A stretch of DNA of 64,000 nt from Rugalucina vietnamica (GCA_964017185.1 OZ024869.1:61096761-61160760), one strand, 5' to 3'; shown: positions 12,801 to 22,330, counted from the stretch's first letter. Numbers and translations: made by a program. The notes: generated by a model not told the origin, from the letters alone.

Positions 12801-13929
12801 CCCCTGTCTTTTTCCTGACAAGTACAGGCGGAGCAGACCACTCAGAAACTGACGGTTCAATAACCCCCTGCTTAAGAAGCTTCTCTAAATATTCCTGTTC
12901 TTGTTTCTGAAAGTGGAGTGGAGTCCTTCTGAATTTTTCAGCAATCGGGATTTCATCATGTGTTTGAATTTTGTGCTCCACTCCAGACGAAAGACATCCT
13001 AAATCAAAATCATCTTTTGAGAAAACATCTTGGTATTCAATGAGAAGTTCCTTAAATTGCAATTTTTCATTGTCCGAAAGGTCCGAAATATTGTCAGCGT
13101 ACATTTGCTGAAGATGTTCAGGTAGGTTTTGTGTTGCAGGATTTGAGTGCTTCGCTCCTTTCTGTGTCGCGCTATTGACAGTACTATGCTCTGTGTCCGG
13201 AAAAGCAAGCTCAGCAGGTTCTGCATGTCCTATTGATTTGCCTTTCTTTAATGTGACAAAACTATCAGAGTCATTGATGACTTTTAATACCACTGAGCTA
13301 CCACAGCCATAAACATTTGAAACCAATGCCTTTTTATTGGAGACACCGGTCACCATGTATGTACCATCAATTGGAGTGTCTAAATGGGCTGGCACGAATC
13401 CCACCGAATGCGGCTGCAAAACAGTGCGTCTGACAATGCTGACATTTGAAATCTGCATGCCTGGGTGCTTGTTAACAGTAACAGGAACAGTTTCATCATC
13501 CACAGTTAAGGTTCGCTCGGTGAGATTTAAAATGCACCCAGTAGCAATCATGAAATCTAACCCCAGCAAACAAATATCCTTTATGGGGGCTACACAAACT
13601 GTGTGTAGAAAAGTCTGTGTGCCTACAGAAATAGGAACATTATGGACAAGCCTCCTATGAACAGGGTCAGTTCATATTCCCGAAAGAACACAAACAGGGC
13701 CAAAATCAAGTGGGTGAAAAGCTGATTTGAAAAAATCTTCTCTTATCAGTGTAACCATGGCAGCACTGTCGACAACCGCATCCATGGGATAGCCATTTAA
13801 TTGTACCTGTACTGAGACAGTCAAGTCCCTATGACTGGGTAAGGAAACTTCCATCACATCACAGTGGCGACTGGAATTTGAGTGGACTAGATGCTCGTCG
13901 CTTAAGCTTCTAGTCCGCTGGAGTTTAAA
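9811..13929 (-). pseudogene. pol: Ty3/gypsy Pol: protease-RT-RNase H-integrase with one stop codon
   Basis: After the frameshift site the frame is open except for one TGA at 13672-13674, inside the protease. Protease: VDSAAMVTLI carries the catalytic DSA, and LLGLDFM is the C-terminal ILG-type motif. RT: IVYLDDII at about 12475-12500. RNase H: ILDCDASGSQIGAEL near 12050. Integrase: HHCC zinc motif (HDSRESGHLG ... CATCNRN) at about 11225-11085, then D,D-35-E with HLDILGPI, HTDQGRNF and NGQCEVFN; exactly 35 residues separate the second D and the E. The C-terminal tail has RLKPCHD. These domains process the polyprotein, copy the RNA and insert the cDNA. Apart from the single stop the enzyme motifs are intact. 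Confidence 0.93.
13861..13929 (-). promoter_or_regulatory. Predicted -1 programmed ribosomal frameshift signal (gag/pol)
   Basis: Minus strand: slippery heptamer TTTAAAC at 13929-13923, positioned in the gag frame as T TTA AAC. A 6-nt spacer follows (13922-13917). Stem 1 pairs GGACTAGA (13916-13909) with TCTAGTCC (13891-13884), 8 perfect pairs. The loop contains GCGAC (13901-13897), complementary to GTCGC downstream (13871-13867), giving a possible 5-bp stem 2 and hence an H-type pseudoknot. A -1 shift leads exactly into the pol frame, which is open from here to the protease. The gag stop (TAA 13904-13902) lies in the loop. The geometry matches known retroelement and viral frameshift sites; function is inferred. 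Confidence 0.8.
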
Positions 13930-14567
13930 TCTTCCGATTTCTGAACAGTGGTACTTTCGGAAGATTTGGCTGTTCTGTTCTGCGGATTCGCACCGTAATC
14001 TTGACGCGCACGATCTGAATTGCTGTCACGACGCGAATTATTCGGATTTCTGTCATGATATCTTGCCCCATTGGGACTGTTTGGGCGGCCACGCAAATCT
14101 CTATAATTTGGGGATCTGTTTCGTTCCCTGAATCTGTCCGAAGACGCATACCCCCCAGGGGATGGATGTCTTCTAGGGTAACTATCCCCAGGACGATCAT
14201 TCACATAATAACCGTCCCGAGGGTAGCCATCTCTAGAGTAGTTATCTCTGTAATAACCATCCCTTGAAGGGCTGACCCTTTCTCCTGAAGATCCCCTACT
14301 TCCGACGGACGGTGAACGCGACGGACGCCGGAAGTTGCTATCTCGGTTGCCCCCAACATACGGATTTTCTCGGAAGTTGCTATCTCGGTTACCCCCAACA
14401 TATGAATTTTCCCTGAAGTTGGAGGAAGACCTTGCTGGTGAAGGACTATACCTGTTACCCCTATATGGTCTATCCCTAGAATATTGATCGCCATAACGTC
14501 TATCTTGATAGCCATAATGGCGATCATCTCTGGGAGATCTTGATCGCATGATTGCTGATACCCGCAA
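13902..14567 (-). CDS. gag: Gag C-terminal (nucleocapsid-like) region, R/S/D/Y-rich
   Basis: This frame is dominated by Arg, Ser, Asp, Tyr and Gly with RSRSPRDD at its start. It contains a short repeated block (NFRENSYVGGNRDS and NFRENPYVGGNRDS). It ends in NSSGLEA at TAA 13904-13902, just downstream of the slippery site. There is no CCHC zinc knuckle, so RNA binding would rest on the basic RS/RGG-like sequence. The preceding Gag frame ends at 14524 in another frame; a +1 step near 14530-14567 would join them. That is probably an indel in this copy, though a second recoding event cannot be excluded. Confidence 0.7.
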   Translation of the reverse strand: MRVSAIMRSRSPRDDRHYGYQDRRYGDQYSRDRPYRGNRYSPSPARSSSNFRENSYVGGNRDSNFRENPYVGGNRDSNFRRPSRSPSVGSRGSSGERVSPSRDGYYRDNYSRDGYPRDGYYVNDRPGDSYPRRHPSPGGYASSDRFRERNRSPNYRDLRGRPNSPNGARYHDRNPNNSRRDSNSDRARQDYGANPQNRTAKSSESTTVQKSEDLNSSGLEA

Positions 14568-15966
14568 TCATGACCAAAGAAGCCGCTTCCTTATTTTGGC
14601 AACCGCGTAAGAATGACTCAGTAGCCAACTGTTGCATTGTTTCCGCATCAAATTTGGCATACCCATCATTTGCAATTGACAGTACACGTTGCATGAATGC
14701 CTCTAACGTCTCGTCGTCTGTCTGTTTTACGTCATGTAATTTGTTTCGGGCAGTCACCGGTTCATCGGTCAGGTCAAATCTCAACTTTAATTCAGCTTTT
14801 AATTCTGTGTATGAGTAATTGTTCTTGCTTTTCACTGCGTATTCTAAAGCCTTATCAGTCAGACATCCTAATAACCGATCAAGTTTTTTCTCTTCAGACC
14901 ATTTGTGTCTGAGAGCTGTCCTTTCAAATTTAATGATAAATCCAGACCATGATGTTTTATTTGGGTCACCAGAAAATTCCTGTAACTTAGGAGGTAATGG
15001 AGATAAAGACCTGTCCGAAGAAGAGGACTCTGAGTCATTCCTAGCACGCTTGCCCCTCCTATTTTTAGACCTACCCCTTCGTTTGGGTTGTTCATCCGAA
15101 GGGGTCGATTGTTTGCTTTTGTCACTATCACCTGATGTTTTCTGGTAAATACTATCAGGGGGACATACTCTCTGAATCCTGTCAATTATCTCTGACTGTT
15201 TTAGTGGTTCTCTTAATAAAGAATGCTGAGGGACTTTCTCATCTTCCAAAAATCCCTGACTTCTAGCATAAGCATCTGATTGCTCAGAATAACCATAACC
15301 ATGACCAAATTCCGGACTTTGTTCAGGTGAGCGTTCAGGCCCTTGTCTATTAAGATGGTCCTTGATGACCCCGATATCAATTGACACCTGTGATATTTGT
15401 GATTGTACATCTGAAACCTTTTTGTTTACTTTTAGTTCTAGTTTAGTTTCAGCATTTTTGATTTCTTGCATCAGTTCGGTCTCAGCTGTGAGCCGTCTGT
15501 TTGTTTCTTTATCAGCAATATTGGCTATTTCATCAATTCTGCTTTCTACTATTGCGCACCTATTTGAAACTGCATCCATTTTAGTTCCGAATCTCTCAAT
15601 GAAATGTTGCAAATTGTCATCTTGCTTTTTCTCTATTCTAGCTATATCAGCTGCATGTGCTGCATGGTATTTGGCAAATTGAATTAATTGTTTATTGATG
15701 GCTGCCAAACTATCAGCAATAGTTTCCTGTGGAAGGATTTTGGGGTTTGCTCCCGCAGGTAAATCTATGGATAACTGACCGGTCGTGATTAGCGTTTGCC
15801 AGTAATCTTCTCCTAGTCTTATTTTGACCAAATCCTTCAAAACAATAGGCTCACGGAAACCAGCAATTACTGCATCCCGTAGCTATACAATTTTTTCTGC
15901 TGAGCCGGGTCCAATTTTTTCCAGCTCAGCAATTTCTTTGGCTGTTGCTGTGAATATGTACAGCAT
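14524..15966 (-). pseudogene. gag: Gag N-terminal and capsid region with an early in-frame TAG
   Basis: The first ATG in frame is at 15966-15964 (minus). After 27 codons there is a TAG at 15885-15883, and the frame then runs open to TGA at 14524. The first residues include IAELEKIGPGSAEKIV, resembling a helix-hairpin-helix (HhH) motif. A long polar, probably coiled-coil region follows. The last ~150 residues match the retrotransposon Gag/capsid family (SWSGFIIKFERTALRHKW ... TLEAFMQRVLSIA ... FLRGCQNKEAA). This copy would need stop suppression or an internal start to express Gag; the TAG is more likely a mutation. Confidence 0.8.
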
Positions 15967-17080
15967 TTTTGCTGGTGAAATATTGTCATGTGACGTGGAA
16001 AATTGGAAATATTATTTTCTTAATTTTGTCGCGAAAAATGGTGACAATAATAAACCTGTACCTGTAATTATTTTCCTGTAAATCAGTTTTGAATAAGAAA
16101 GACAACAACAGCTATAATGAGAGCTGACGTGCCTATTTATTCAATGAGAAAAATGCCACGTGGCGATGAAATATACCAAAAATATCTGAAAATTCAGAAA
16201 TTTACCTGTTGAAAATTTGCAAATGTGCTTGGGATTAATTTGAATGAAAAATTCGTATTTTTCTACTATGGTAACACTAAATTCGGTAATGAACCGAAAT
16301 GAACCGAAACGTTTCTTTTCCGATTTTTTGAATAAATTATCAAAAAGAAATACTGCTGATACCAATTTTATTATTTTCTGATAAATGCAATTGAAATTGA
16401 TTGGAAATTTTCAAATTATACAGCGCTAATGGCTAGAAGACAAAAATACGAATATACGACTCGCTGTGGAAAAATGGCTAACGCCAAAGTTCACAGCGAC
16501 AAAAAATAATCCGCCGAGAAAATAGAAACAAAAATATCTACTTACCCGCGTTCCAATTGATTTCTCGCACTACCAATGACGCAAAGTCGTAGAGTTACTT
16601 ACCTAGATCCCAGGGACTGTGAGATTAACTCGAACACGTCGGTAGGACAGGTAGACAGCAACTGACGATTCTTCCGCTGGTCCAAGTTTTGGCGGGTCGA
16701 ATAGCACGTGGAACTTGAGGACATCCAGAGTTCAGAGGTCGACACTGGTGCGACGATTTACCGAATATAGACTAGTCACCAAGGCAGTTTCCCATCAATA
16801 GTTACGCTTAAATAAGGGAGGCTACTTTAGAGATCAATATCTTAGTTTGTTAGGAAGCATTGATACTTGTTAGTCTTAAGGAATGCGTAGATTATGCAGA
16901 ATTTGTTTGATTTTCACAAAAATGTTGTTTCGCTATATTTTTGTGAGTATATGTAGGAGTTTAGTGTATTTTATAAAAAATGACTTCGGTTATTTAGAAA
17001 CACTTTAATTTATTGATATGCGTGCCTTATATATACACTTATTAACCTGCTCACACTAAGCCAAACTTTAAACGAACACA
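15967..17080. other. Leader/upstream region of the gypsy element and unassigned sequence
   Basis: On the minus strand this should hold the 5' LTR and leader. Two strong splice-donor-like sites are present (AG|GTAAGT at 16604-16597 and GG|GTAAGT at 16547-16540). No LTR could be confirmed, because I find no matching repeat downstream of pol. The short open frame at 16141-16365 is not recognised. Confidence 0.4.
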
Positions 17081-17266
17081 GAAGCCTCCGTGGTGCAGTG
17101 GTTAAGTCACTCGCCTTGTAAACCAGGGGTCGCAGGTTCGATCCCGGGCTTCTCCAAAAAATCTCCTCCCGGTTGATCCTTCGGGTGCTCCCGGAACAAC
17201 AAACCCACAAAACAACCTCAAAAACAACCTCATATAGTACTGGTATCGCCCAGGAGAAAAAAAAAA
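17081..17266 (+). mobile_element. tRNA-derived SINE (family A), copy 1
   Basis: The head folds as a tRNA. A 7-bp acceptor stem is possible (GAAGCCT with GGGCTTC, one G-T pair). Box A is TGGTGCAGTGG and box B is GGTTCGATCCC; the anticodon loop CTTGTAA suggests a Thr(TGT)-type ancestor. A ~100-bp body (CTCCCGGTTGATCCTTCGGG ... TAGTACTGGTATCGCCCAGG) and an A-run follow. The body and tail make it a Pol III retroposon rather than a functional tRNA gene. Confidence 0.88.
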
Positions 17267-17461
17267 GAAGCCTCCGTGGTGCAGTGGATAAGTCACTCAC
17301 CTTGTAAACCAGGGGTCGCAGGTTCGATCCCGGGCTTCTCCTAAAAACAAGTACAAAACCAATCTCCCGGTTGAACCTTCGGGTGCTCCCGGGACAACAA
17401 AACCCCACAAAAACAACCTCCTATAGTACTGGTCTCGCCCAGCAAAAAAAAAAAAAAAAAA
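17267..17461 (+). mobile_element. tRNA-derived SINE (family A), copy 2, tandem
   Basis: It begins directly after the A-run of copy 1 and shares the same tRNA head and body (TTGAACCTTCGGGTGCTCCC ... CTGGTCTCGCCCAGC), ending in an 18-nt A-run. The two differ by scattered substitutions, so this is not a very recent tandem duplication. Insertion of one copy into the A-tail of the other is the simplest explanation. Confidence 0.88.
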
Positions 17462-17765
17462 ATGATTATGTTTGCTAATTGCTCAAATCCTTCATCACCG
17501 TTTGTCATTATCAAAGTTTCAATATAAAACGGAATCATTCCTTGTTTTATACCACCAAACAACAATCATGTATTCGAGCTGACTTTTGCACAATATGGTG
17601 TTAACACACCTAGGTTTGATCGTTTGGGAAGCAACGTACGTCAATGAGTTCATTGCCTGGATACTACCTACGTATAAGAGGTGTTTTCGAAAAATGATGC
17701 TAACTACGGCGGATCTTTAGGCCAAAAATGATTTTTCTTACGGCGGACACTTAGTTGTTTAATTT
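17462..17765 (+). repeat. Left arm of an inverted pair carrying a coding-like segment
   Basis: This segment is similar to the reverse complement of 19131-19440. On the plus strand it can be read, with stops, as a peptide with the blocks FAN, SNPSS, GIIPCFIPP, TFAQYGVNTPR and YGGSLGQK. The other arm encodes the same blocks openly on the minus strand. I do not recognise the protein. It may be a duplicated exon or part of an unknown element. Confidence 0.6.
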
Positions 17766-18835
17766 TTTTTTTACATTTTGTGCTGTGAATTGACAGCTTT
17801 AGTATCAATTTGGATACAAATATTTGATTTTTAAATTAATCTGCATGTGTATGCAAATTATATGGTGAAAAGTGTACCCTATACATATTCTCCATAATGC
17901 AGCAAGTATAGCTCCCGATATTCTTGCTCGTTGTTTTATGGGCGATTTATTGCACAATGTGAATGTTTTTAACCTTGCCTTTGATTTGCATCAAACATAG
18001 TTGAGTCCCTACCAGGCGTTTGGGGAAAGGGGGATGGGGGGAGGTAACGGCTAGTTCATGAGCTAGATAGTGAAGTCGTGATAATTTGTGAGGGGTTACA
18101 GAGCAAGCACCTTATAGGTGGGGTGGGGAGTTTTGAGTATGTGCAAAATACTTTTTAGGGACACGGGGTAAGCAATGGCCGGGGGAGTCAACCCATTACT
18201 TTCAGGTGCAGGGAGTCCACCTGGAAGGATCTTCTGTAGACTTTACATTGTGCGCTAGTTCACTATGAGTAAGCACAAAATACGTAAACCTATTTCAGGC
18301 ATACATTACCTGTGCTTTCAAGAAAAAAATGCGCAACGAGAAATTTTAATGAGTACCGAGTGAAATATATTTCTTGATCTGTGCATGGGACCCTCACGTA
18401 CACTCCCTCTCCTTACACCTGAGGATCTGGTACGAAATTTAGAACGTGCCTTTTCAGCAAGATTTAGCTGCTTAAACTTACTATAAGAATTAAACACGAA
18501 ACAACGCTAAGATACACAACCCTACTGCATCGAAACAGACAGTTTTGACAAGCGAGAACACGAACACACACACACGCACACACACACACGCACGCACGCA
18601 CGCACGCACTAAACGCCCGGTTGTCCAGATCATCTGATGCCGACAGTGACACACATGTCAGTGCACACAACAAATACATCACATTTGTCGAGTGTCTTTG
18701 TATGTGTGTTAACCGTTTCAAGCTTATAATGTCAACATTTCTGATGAAAACAGTCATGCTGAATTATAAGACTTATAAGGGCTAACAGACAACCATTTGA
18801 TGGAAAATCTTATAAGTTCGTTTTTGGGAAGTGAG
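17766..18835. other. Unassigned spacer between inverted arms
   Basis: No gene was recognised. 18565-18610 is a CA/CG-rich simple repeat (ACACACGCAC). 18000-18220 is G-rich. The minus-strand frame at 18464-18757 is driven by the simple repeat. Confidence 0.5.
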
Positions 18836-19045
18836 GTGCGCGATGGCGTAATGGTAGAATAGGGCACTACGAGAGGTTCTGGATTTGATACCTACCTAGA
18901 CCGTGTAGTTTGCTTGAGAAGAAACACTTAAGTCCCCACAGTGCCGATAAACAACTAGGAAGCGTTTGCGCTGTCCGACATGACTAAAATGTTAATTGGG
19001 ACGTTTGAAGTCATTGCAAAACGAAACAAAAAGTTTTGGAAGCTA
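18836..19045 (+). mobile_element. tRNA-derived SINE (family B), diverged copy
   Basis: The head GCGATGGCGTAATGGTAGA is box A-like. A central part (TTGAGAAGAAACACTTAAGTC) and a tail (TTAATTGGGACGTTTGAAG) correspond to the better copies at 40268-40475 and 34668-34860. It ends in an A-rich run. Confidence 0.7.
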
Positions 19046-19130
19046 GTGGAAGACGTATACAAGAAACACTGCCAGAAATAAATATGCAAAAATCACTTAG
19101 CCACGCTCACTCAAGCTTTAACGGTCACAG

Positions 19131-19458
19131 GATTTTCATTTTGCAAAAGTGTCCGCCGTAAGAAATATCATTTTTGGCCCAAAGATCCGCCGTAGATAGC
19201 ATCATTTTTAAAAAGAACACATTGGACGTACATTGCATCAAGGCAATGAACTCTCTGACGTAACTTGCTTCCCAAACGATCCGACCTAGGTGTGTTAACA
19301 CCATATTGTGCAAAAGTTTGCTTGAGTTCAGGATTGTCTTTTGGTGGTATGAAACAAGGAATGATTCCGGTATATAACGAAACTTTGATATTTACAAACG
19401 ATGATGAAGGATTCGAATAATTAGCAAACGTAATCAATTTTCGTGTTTCTGCTGGCAT
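19131..19458 (-). pseudogene. Right arm of the inverted pair; unrecognised ORF fragment
   Basis: A minus-strand frame at 19458-19168 (96 codons) contains LITFANYSNPSSSFVNIKV, GIIPCFIPPKD, TFAQYGVNTPRSDRLGSK and KNDAIYGGSLGQK. The same peptide blocks are encoded, with stops, by the plus strand of 17462-17765, so amino-acid similarity is preserved between arms about 1.4 kb apart. I assign no function. It has no signal peptide or recognised motif. Confidence 0.5.
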
Positions 19459-19737
19459 ATTCCTGCAATGAAATGTATAATTTCTGACACAAGGTAAGCT
19501 TTTGTTACAAACTACTTATGGCAAAAACTGAAAGCATCCTTACTTTGTTTTCCCACAAAGTCATGACCCAGACATCCTCACATTAATGCCTATAAAACTG
19601 ACATGATCGTCAACGTATCGCTCTCCATTTCCCCCTACCCTCGTGAAATGTTGCATCAATATGTGCCGTAACATATTCAGTTGCATCAACGGTATACAGG
19701 GTGGGCATGGTCCCTTTATAATTGTTCACTTAATTCC

Positions 19738-21348
19738 TTCCATTCGATAACCTTGAAACGAATCTTCGTTAATCTATTTTTAATCTGCTTACAAACCGTT
19801 GTTACAAAATATTTGCGCCAGAAAGGTGGTAGAATATATGCAATTTTTGTAGACTTCGAAAAAGCCTTTGATAGGATTGATAGAAATATGCTATGGAATA
19901 AGCTTAACTCATTACATATTAGCTCAAAAATGTTAAAAATGTTAAAATCTATATATTCTGAGGTTAAATATTGTGTTAAATACGATACAGAGTTGACAGA
20001 TTATTTTGATTGTACAAACGGGGTTAGACAAGGCTGTGCTATTTCACCCATATTATTTTGTTTCTTCTTAAATGATCTTAAAGACTATGTCACTGAGGAC
20101 AGTCACGGTATAGATCTATATATTTGTAAACTGTTCTTGCTAATGTTTGCTGACGATTTAGTTTTGTTTGCAGATTCTAAAGTTGGATTACAACGTCTTA
20201 TCAATAAACTAGCAATGTATTGTAAAACATTTAAGCTCAAGGTAAATTTAGGAAAAACAAATATTATTGTTTTCAGAAATGGGGGTTATTTAAGCAGTTA
20301 TGAAAAATGGTACTTTGAGGGTATACCTATCAGAGTTGTTACTTACTATAAATATTTGGGACTAGTTGTATCTTCAAGATTGTCTTGGTACGCATGCCAG
20401 AAAACTCTTGCTGAGCAAGCATCTAAAGCACTGTTTGCAGTAAAAAGAAATCTTATGCAATTGGGAACTTTGTCAGTAGATCTTTTATTTAAGATATTTG
20501 ATACAAAAATACTTCCTATTTTGACGTATGGAGCTGAAATATGGTGTAACCATGAAGGTAAAGATGTTGAAAAAGTACATCATGATTTTTGCAAATACGT
20601 TTTAAAAGTATCGAGATTGACACCTAATGTTTTTGTTCGAGGGGAATTAGGACGTTATACGATTGATGCTATCAGGACAGAAATACTTGTTAAATATTGG
20701 TTGAAATTGTTACATATGCCTAATGAACGATTGCCTAAAATATGCTATAACCTGCAATGTAGATGGTTGGAGGCAAATCCAAGAACTAATTGCTGGGCAA
20801 AAGATGTCAAAGATACTCTACTTGCGTGGGGATTTGGTTATGCATGGTACAATCAAGGTGTCGGAAATATTCCATTATTTTTGAGTCATTTTAAAGAACG
20901 CAATAGAGATATTGATATAGGTAGTTGGCAGCATGACGTGCAAAATATGGATAGTTTACGCACATATAAATTACTGAAGACATATTTTGGTTGTGAGCGT
21001 TATTTAAAAGATATCAAAACATCCAGTTTTAAACAAATACTTGTAAAATTTAGAGGTGGGCTGTTAGATCTTAGAGCTAACTCAGGCAAATTTGAAGGCT
21101 TATCAATAGAAAGAAGATTTTGCAAACTATGCAACACAGCAGTGGAAAATGAATATCATTTCCTTTTTGTGTGTAGCTATTATGGTTCGTTAAGGAAACA
21201 GTTTTTGCCAGATTACTTTGTTACACCAGTAGAAAATATTCTGTTTACTTTGCTATGCACGTTACATCAACCTAACTCGATCGATCAATGTTTATTTTTA
21301 GCTGTAGTAAATTTTATATTGGCTGCGACACAGGTAAGATATTTTTAG
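19738..21348 (+). CDS. 5'-truncated LINE reverse transcriptase
   Basis: The open frame runs from at least 19681, but RT homology starts near 19795 (TVVTKYLRQKGG). Motif A is FVDFEKAFDRID (residues 56-67 counting from 19681), motif B is NGVRQGCAISPILF (113-126) and motif C is MFADDLVLF (155-163). The thumb region and a C-terminal C-x2-C-x9-H-x4-C zinc motif (CKLCNTAVENEYHFLFVC, about residue 480) follow. The endonuclease and N-terminal RT motifs are absent, so it is a 5'-truncated copy. No stop or frameshift occurs over 555 codons, so it is young or constrained. It differs from the L1-like element at 4.9-9.4 kb. The short block CATTCGATAACCTTG before it recurs near 32108. Confidence 0.85.
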   Translation, partial: FHSITLKRIFVNLFLICLQTVVTKYLRQKGGRIYAIFVDFEKAFDRIDRNMLWNKLNSLHISSKMLKMLKSIYSEVKYCVKYDTELTDYFDCTNGVRQGCAISPILFCFFLNDLKDYVTEDSHGIDLYICKLFLLMFADDLVLFADSKVGLQRLINKLAMYCKTFKLKVNLGKTNIIVFRNGGYLSSYEKWYFEGIPIRVVTYYKYLGLVVSSRLSWYACQKTLAEQASKALFAVKRNLMQLGTLSVDLLFKIFDTKILPILTYGAEIWCNHEGKDVEKVHHDFCKYVLKVSRLTPNVFVRGELGRYTIDAIRTEILVKYWLKLLHMPNERLPKICYNLQCRWLEANPRTNCWAKDVKDTLLAWGFGYAWYNQGVGNIPLFLSHFKERNRDIDIGSWQHDVQNMDSLRTYKLLKTYFGCERYLKDIKTSSFKQILVKFRGGLLDLRANSGKFEGLSIERRFCKLCNTAVENEYHFLFVCSYYGSLRKQFLPDYFVTPVENILFTLLCTLHQPNSIDQCLFLAVVNFILAATQVRYF

Positions 21349-21469
21349 ATGCGTAGTTTCCCAGTATCCTGCTCGACCTTGAAATAAATATGTCAATATG
21401 TCAATAGGCTTCCGTAAGGTTCGTTACGAAACCCTGTTTATAAATTGTCATATAACCATGATGAAAATA

Positions 21470-21595
21470 AGATTACTTTTTGATTTGATTTCGAGTTTAA
21501 CGTCCCACCAACAGCTTAGGTCATATGGAGACGGGACGTCGGTTTATAGTTGGAGAAGCCCGGGATCGAACTTTATTCTGGACCCTGGTATTTAA
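21470..21595 (-). mobile_element. tRNA-SINE family A-type fragment, minus strand
   Basis: The reverse complement contains GTTCGATCCCGGGCTTCTCC, the box B and 3' acceptor of the family A head. It then has CCCGTCTCCATATGAC and GGGACGTTAAACTC, a tail shared with other SINEs here. The 5' part of the head is missing. Confidence 0.6.
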
Positions 21596-21610
21596 AGGAA
21601 ACACAGACCC

Positions 21611-21779
21611 AAATTATTTACGAGCGGGAGTGTTGAAAAGACGAAACAAAAATAATTAAAATTTCATTCATATAATTGGCGGAAACTATACATTTATTTA
21701 CATGCAACATTTAAATAGAAAATTAGATAATACAAATTCACATTAATGAATTTGTTAATATTCAATCATCTCAGGCCAC
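21611..21779 (-). repeat. Ngaro split direct repeat B2
   Basis: It is identical over 169 bp to B1 at 22327-22495. It begins AAATTATTTACGAGCGGG and ends CATCTCAGGCCAC, and forms the outer 3' end of the element. Confidence 0.95.
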
Positions 21780-21948
21780 AACAAAAGTGGCAGTATGAGC
21801 AATAGCTATATAATTTAAAAATGCAGAACAAAAATGTTCACTATTGGATCTTGAAATGTACATATAAAACTCAGAGCAACCTTAGTAAAGAAAAAGGTTT
21901 ATCATTAAATATGTTTAAAGAAAATCAAAATGGGAGGGAGGGTTGGGT

Positions 21949-22330
21949 TTTTTGAAATTTCGACTAAAACTGTCGATCAAATTTCGACTTATAACGTCGA
22001 TGTGAAAATGTAATCTGAGCGGAGCGCGATATATCGCGCCATCTCTGAAATTTGTAATTTACATAATAATGAAAGTGAGGTCAAAGGTTGTTCTGAGCAA
22101 TATTTGAGAAACAGTAATATAAAGAAATAGTTAAGTTAATCATTAACAACCAATGCTAAGACATGTTACAAAAATACGAAAACACGTGACTTGTAAGAAA
22201 GAATCTGATGCGATGAGCTTATTTACATATGAATATGAATATAAATAGTAAACCTAAACGAAAATGATAATAGCAAAAAGATCTAACTCCTGCTATACTA
22301 ATTAATAGTTATGAAACATAACTTATAAAT
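21949..22330 (-). repeat. Ngaro split direct repeat A2
   Basis: It matches A1 at 27761-28142 with a single C/A difference (22206 versus 28018). It contains the 16-bp palindrome GCGCGATATATCGCGC and spaced TCGAC/GTCGA words that could bind protein. It overlaps B1 by the shared AAAT. A 169-bp unique segment (21780-21948) separates it from B2. Confidence 0.95.

Larger units (their letters stand above)
9811..15966 (-). mobile_element. Ty3/gypsy LTR retrotransposon, internal region (gag-pol)
   Basis: On the minus strand a gag (15966 to 13902, one in-frame stop and one frame change) overlaps a pol frame (to 9811) that is offset by -1. Pol has the order protease, RT, RNase H, integrase, diagnostic of Ty3/gypsy. 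No envelope frame follows. I could not identify flanking LTRs, a primer-binding site or a polypurine tract with confidence, so the outer limits are not set. Damage is light for an element of this size, suggesting a moderately recent insertion. Confidence 0.92.

Noticed and set aside
9811..15966. Endogenous retrovirus with an envelope gene
   Set aside because: No frame with signal peptide and transmembrane features lies downstream of pol; gag-pol alone indicates an LTR retrotransposon.
17081..17155. Functional tRNA-Thr gene
   Set aside because: The tRNA-like head is followed by a SINE body and A-tail and is repeated in tandem; it is a retroposon.
17010..17408. 132-codon minus-strand frame with an internal repeat
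   Set aside because: It is the antisense of two tandem SINEs; the repeated peptide comes from the duplicated tRNA heads.
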